From NCBI RefSeq assembly GCF_900564155.1, contig NZ_LS999839.1, positions 5,267,097 through 5,331,096 on the forward strand: a stretch of DNA of 64,000 nt. The letters run 5' to 3'. The notes beneath the pieces are model-generated. The model had not been told where the DNA came from. It ran no database searches and saw only the letters and a program-made list of their open reading frames with translations. Shown piece after piece: positions 61,648-64,000 of the stretch (position 1 is its first letter; each line of letters begins with the position of its first letter). A program made the translations under genes and the position numbers. This DNA is from Pedobacter schmidteae (GTDB lineage: Bacteria; Bacteroidota; Bacteroidia; Sphingobacteriales; Sphingobacteriaceae).

Positions 61648-63642
61648 ATGCGTTTTCTTCTGCCCCTGTTTATTCTTTTCGGACAATTTAATTTTTATGC
61701 CTCGGCCCAGGTCATCAACCTGGACAGCAATTTAAATTATCGCAACCTGGGCAAAAGCATTTCCTATTTTGAGGATAAGGGAGCGAATCTTAATCTGGAG
61801 CAAATTCAATCCTTATCAAAAAAAGGGCAATTTAAATATGGCAAAACCGAGATACTCAATTTAGGAAATACCAAATCCGCTTTTTGGTTAAGGGTTGATT
61901 ATACCAGCAACGAAACAAAAACAAATTATTTGTTGCTGGACGTACCTAACATTGAACACATTGACTGTTATACCCATACAGATCAAGGGATATTGCATCT
62001 CAAAGCGGGCTCTATTTTACCCTCAGGTGCAGGGGTAATTACTACAAACAACTTTATTTTTGAGTTGCCTATACAACCCAAAAACTTAACCGTAAAAACA
62101 CTTTGGTTAAGGCTAAAAACAAACAACATTCTGATTGTACCCGTTAAAATGGCTACATCGGAGAACTTTGTACAGGGAAAATCCGTAAAAAACAGTCTCG
62201 AGATTATATATATAGGTATACTACTGACCTTGTTTGTTTTCAACATCTTTCTTTATTTCAGCATAAAAGACAAAACTTACCTTTACTATAGTCTGTATGT
62301 TTTTTCGCTGGCGGTATATGTGGTTACTTATTTAAGAGGTTACAGTTATTTACTGGGCACCGATTTCAGGATATTCATCAACCTGTATCCCCACGTTTTT
62401 TTGAGTATATCAATCATCGCATCCATTCTATTCTCTCAAAAATTCCTGAACTTAAAAAGCCTTACATCCATATGGAGTAAAGCATACAACCTGCTTATCA
62501 TTTGTTCGCTGCTAATGTTTGTAACCAGTTTATGCGGTTTCAAAAGCATTTCGGCAGCCCTTGCTCAACTCATTTCTATAGTTGCCTCGGTAATATTGTG
62601 GACTTCCGGAGTGGCAGCATACAGAAATGGACATAAACCGGCGAAATACTATATTTTGGCCTGGACTTTTATTGCTGTTACCGTTGTTGCCATCGTTTTG
62701 AGTATGGAAGGTATAGTTACCTATCACGACTACAGTTTTGAGTTTGTACCGATAGGTTCTACCATTGAATTACTTTTGCTGGCTTTTGCATTGGGCGACA
62801 GGTATCGCACCATCATCAATAATGAACAAAAAATGCGCGATGAGAACTACGCTTTAATTCAAACACAAAACCAGGGACTGGAAAATCTGGTTGAAGAAAG
62901 AACCCTCAAACTAAGCGAAACCATTCAACAATTACAGGCCTCAAACAATGTAAAAAACAAACTGTTTTCTATCATCGCCCACGATTTACGCAGTCCCTTT
63001 AACAGTTTGGTCAGTATCTTTTCCCTAAAAGACACCGACCTGCTTACTCATGATGAATTGAAAATGTTGTTGAATGAAAATAAAAAAAACATTGACACCA
63101 TTCACAACACCCTTAATAACCTGCTGTATTGGGCCAAAAGTCAGATGGAGGGCATAAAAACACATCCAGGTAGTTTTAGTCTGAAGGAACTGATTGATGA
63201 ACTGAGCCTGGTTTATGCACCATTGATCCAGGCAAAGGGAATCCGCATCCACCTGGAGTCTGCAGCTCAGGATATGGTTTATGCCGATGAAAATCAGATA
63301 CAACTGGTACTGCGCAATTTGATAGACAATGCCATAAAGTTTACGCCACCTGCACATAGCATTTCTATTCAACTAACCACCAAACAAAAGCACATGGAAA
63401 TATGTGTAAGCAATAGCGTTTCTGACACCGGCATATTGAATATCGACAGCATGACAAATCCCGATGCATTTGAGATCACCCATGGTACGGGGCAGGAAAA
63501 AGGCATTGGACTAGGCCTCCATTTATGCCGGGAGTACATTAAAGGTAATGGCAGCGAGCTTCGGGTAAAAATTAAGGACCAGCAGGTTTCTTTCTGTTTT
63601 GAACTTCCACTTTATCAGGAGCACAACACTATAACCGCATAA
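61648..63642 (+). CDS. 7TMR-DISM sensor histidine kinase
   Basis: 664 residues. Signal peptide 1-20 (FYASAQ), a periplasmic 7TMR-DISMED2-type sensor (about 30-180: SAFWLRVDYTSNETKTNYLL), seven membrane helices (about 190-395), a coiled coil (LENLVEERTLKLSETIQQL) and then HisKA with His445 in SIIAHDLRSPFNS. The HATPase has NLIDNAIKFTPP (N box) and GIGLGLHLC (G2 box). It lacks a receiver domain and has no adjacent response regulator in the window. Signal unknown, possibly a carbohydrate ligand. Upstream of the SusC locus but on the opposite strand. Confidence 0.93.
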   Translation: MRFLLPLFILFGQFNFYASAQVINLDSNLNYRNLGKSISYFEDKGANLNLEQIQSLSKKGQFKYGKTEILNLGNTKSAFWLRVDYTSNETKTNYLLLDVPNIEHIDCYTHTDQGILHLKAGSILPSGAGVITTNNFIFELPIQPKNLTVKTLWLRLKTNNILIVPVKMATSENFVQGKSVKNSLEIIYIGILLTLFVFNIFLYFSIKDKTYLYYSLYVFSLAVYVVTYLRGYSYLLGTDFRIFINLYPHVFLSISIIASILFSQKFLNLKSLTSIWSKAYNLLIICSLLMFVTSLCGFKSISAALAQLISIVASVILWTSGVAAYRNGHKPAKYYILAWTFIAVTVVAIVLSMEGIVTYHDYSFEFVPIGSTIELLLLAFALGDRYRTIINNEQKMRDENYALIQTQNQGLENLVEERTLKLSETIQQLQASNNVKNKLFSIIAHDLRSPFNSLVSIFSLKDTDLLTHDELKMLLNENKKNIDTIHNTLNNLLYWAKSQMEGIKTHPGSFSLKELIDELSLVYAPLIQAKGIRIHLESAAQDMVYADENQIQLVLRNLIDNAIKFTPPAHSISIQLTTKQKHMEICVSNSVSDTGILNIDSMTNPDAFEITHGTGQEKGIGLGLHLCREYIKGNGSELRVKIKDQQVSFCFELPLYQEHNTITA

Positions 63643-63662
63643 AAAACGTTCTATATGCTGAT

Positions 63663-64000
63663 ATGAGAACTAAACTGATCCTCTTTTTTCTGCTTTGCCA
63701 TACCGCCATATACGCGCAACCATTTAAATTTCCTGAATTACCTGAGTATGGAAAATCAATGGATTTACTGGTTCCAAAAAACTGGAAGATATTAGACAGC
63801 GTGTCGGGCGATCTGAACAATGATAACATCAAGGATATCGCCTTTGTGATTGAATTTTACAGACCAGTAAAAGAAAACAGGGCTTATGGCGACAACGAAA
63901 CAGAGATTATCACAGAAACTCAAAAACCCAGAATATTGGCCGTTTACTTCAGAAGGTCGGCCAGGGGAAATTACCGGCTGTCTGTACAAAATAACAATTT
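63663..64000 (+). CDS. secreted protein with FG-GAP/VCBS-like motif, 3' end outside window
   Basis: ATG at 63663, open to the window edge (112 residues seen). Signal peptide 1-19 (CHTAIYA-QP). GDLNNDNIKDIAFVIE around residues 49-64 is a VCBS/FG-GAP-type DxNxDxxxD loop. The gene follows the histidine kinase at 20 bases, so it may be its operon partner. No family can be assigned from this part. Confidence 0.75.
   Translation, partial: MRTKLILFFLLCHTAIYAQPFKFPELPEYGKSMDLLVPKNWKILDSVSGDLNNDNIKDIAFVIEFYRPVKENRAYGDNETEIITETQKPRILAVYFRRSARGNYRLSVQNNN

Noticed and set aside
1..64000. CRISPR arrays, tRNA or rRNA genes, insertion sequences, prophage or defence genes
   Set aside because: No repeat-spacer pattern, tRNA-like cloverleaf, transposase or phage/defence domain was seen on either strand. 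The isolated XRE regulator and Fic gene have no toxin-antitoxin partner.

Overview
The window looks like chromosome of a Bacteroidota member, most likely a Sphingobacteriaceae of the Pedobacter type. The reasons are a SusC/SusD pair with a FecI/FecR-type sigma and anti-sigma pair, a type IX secretion (T9SS) sorting domain beside a PorP/SprF protein, a Reg_prop/Y_Y_Y sensor kinase, promoters of the Bacteroidota form TAnnTTTG, and A-rich leaders with few Shine-Dalgarno sequences. I see no rRNA, tRNA, CRISPR array, insertion sequence, phage gene or attachment site. Genus and species are inference.

Bases 1-5730 hold the 3' end of a MocR/PdxR-like regulator, a 456-base gap, then three secreted Ig-type proteins and a PorP/SprF outer-membrane protein, probably a T9SS adhesin operon in which only the third secreted protein carries a sorting domain. 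Bases 5727-6908 hold a Fic-family protein with a C-terminal winged helix. Its promoter is flanked by two near-identical palindromes that reach its start codon, which suggests autoregulation. Bases 6960-12316 are a compact seven-gene biosynthetic operon: flavoprotein, methyltransferase, type III polyketide synthase, FabZ-like dehydratase, ketosynthase, acyl carrier protein and phosphopantetheinyl transferase. It probably makes an alkylresorcinol- or alkylpyrone-like lipid.

Bases 12303-30185 are mostly housekeeping: ppk1-ppx, a histone-H1-like protein, YajQ, a GNAT acetyltransferase, a conserved unknown, a double-ATPase peptide ABC protein, MscS, RNase R, a polyprenyl synthase, an odd PAS-HisKA-REC protein, an XRE regulator, L21 and L27 (the latter with a long Lys/Ala tail), a DAACS symporter, and an ECF sigma gene with a membrane partner. 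Bases 30334-45749 hold an AraC regulator with a VOC protein, a large Reg_prop kinase with its LuxR-type response regulator, a lipoprotein, a GH20 hexosaminidase, trxB, an acyl-CoA carboxylase beta subunit, fabF, a DsbD-like protein and a cysteine-synthase-like enzyme divergent from an Lrp regulator.

Bases 45776-53474 look like a carbohydrate locus (DUF1080 protein, Gfo/Idh/MocA oxidoreductase, SGNH esterase, MFS transporter, GntR regulator), then an FMN reductase, an aldo/keto reductase lacking its catalytic His, and a HAD phosphatase. Bases 53533-61496 are a FecI-FecR-SusC-SusD-metallophosphoesterase locus on the minus strand. This implies regulated uptake of a ligand, with a secreted phosphoesterase in the same unit. 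A 7TMR-DISM histidine kinase and a secreted protein cut by the window edge close the window.
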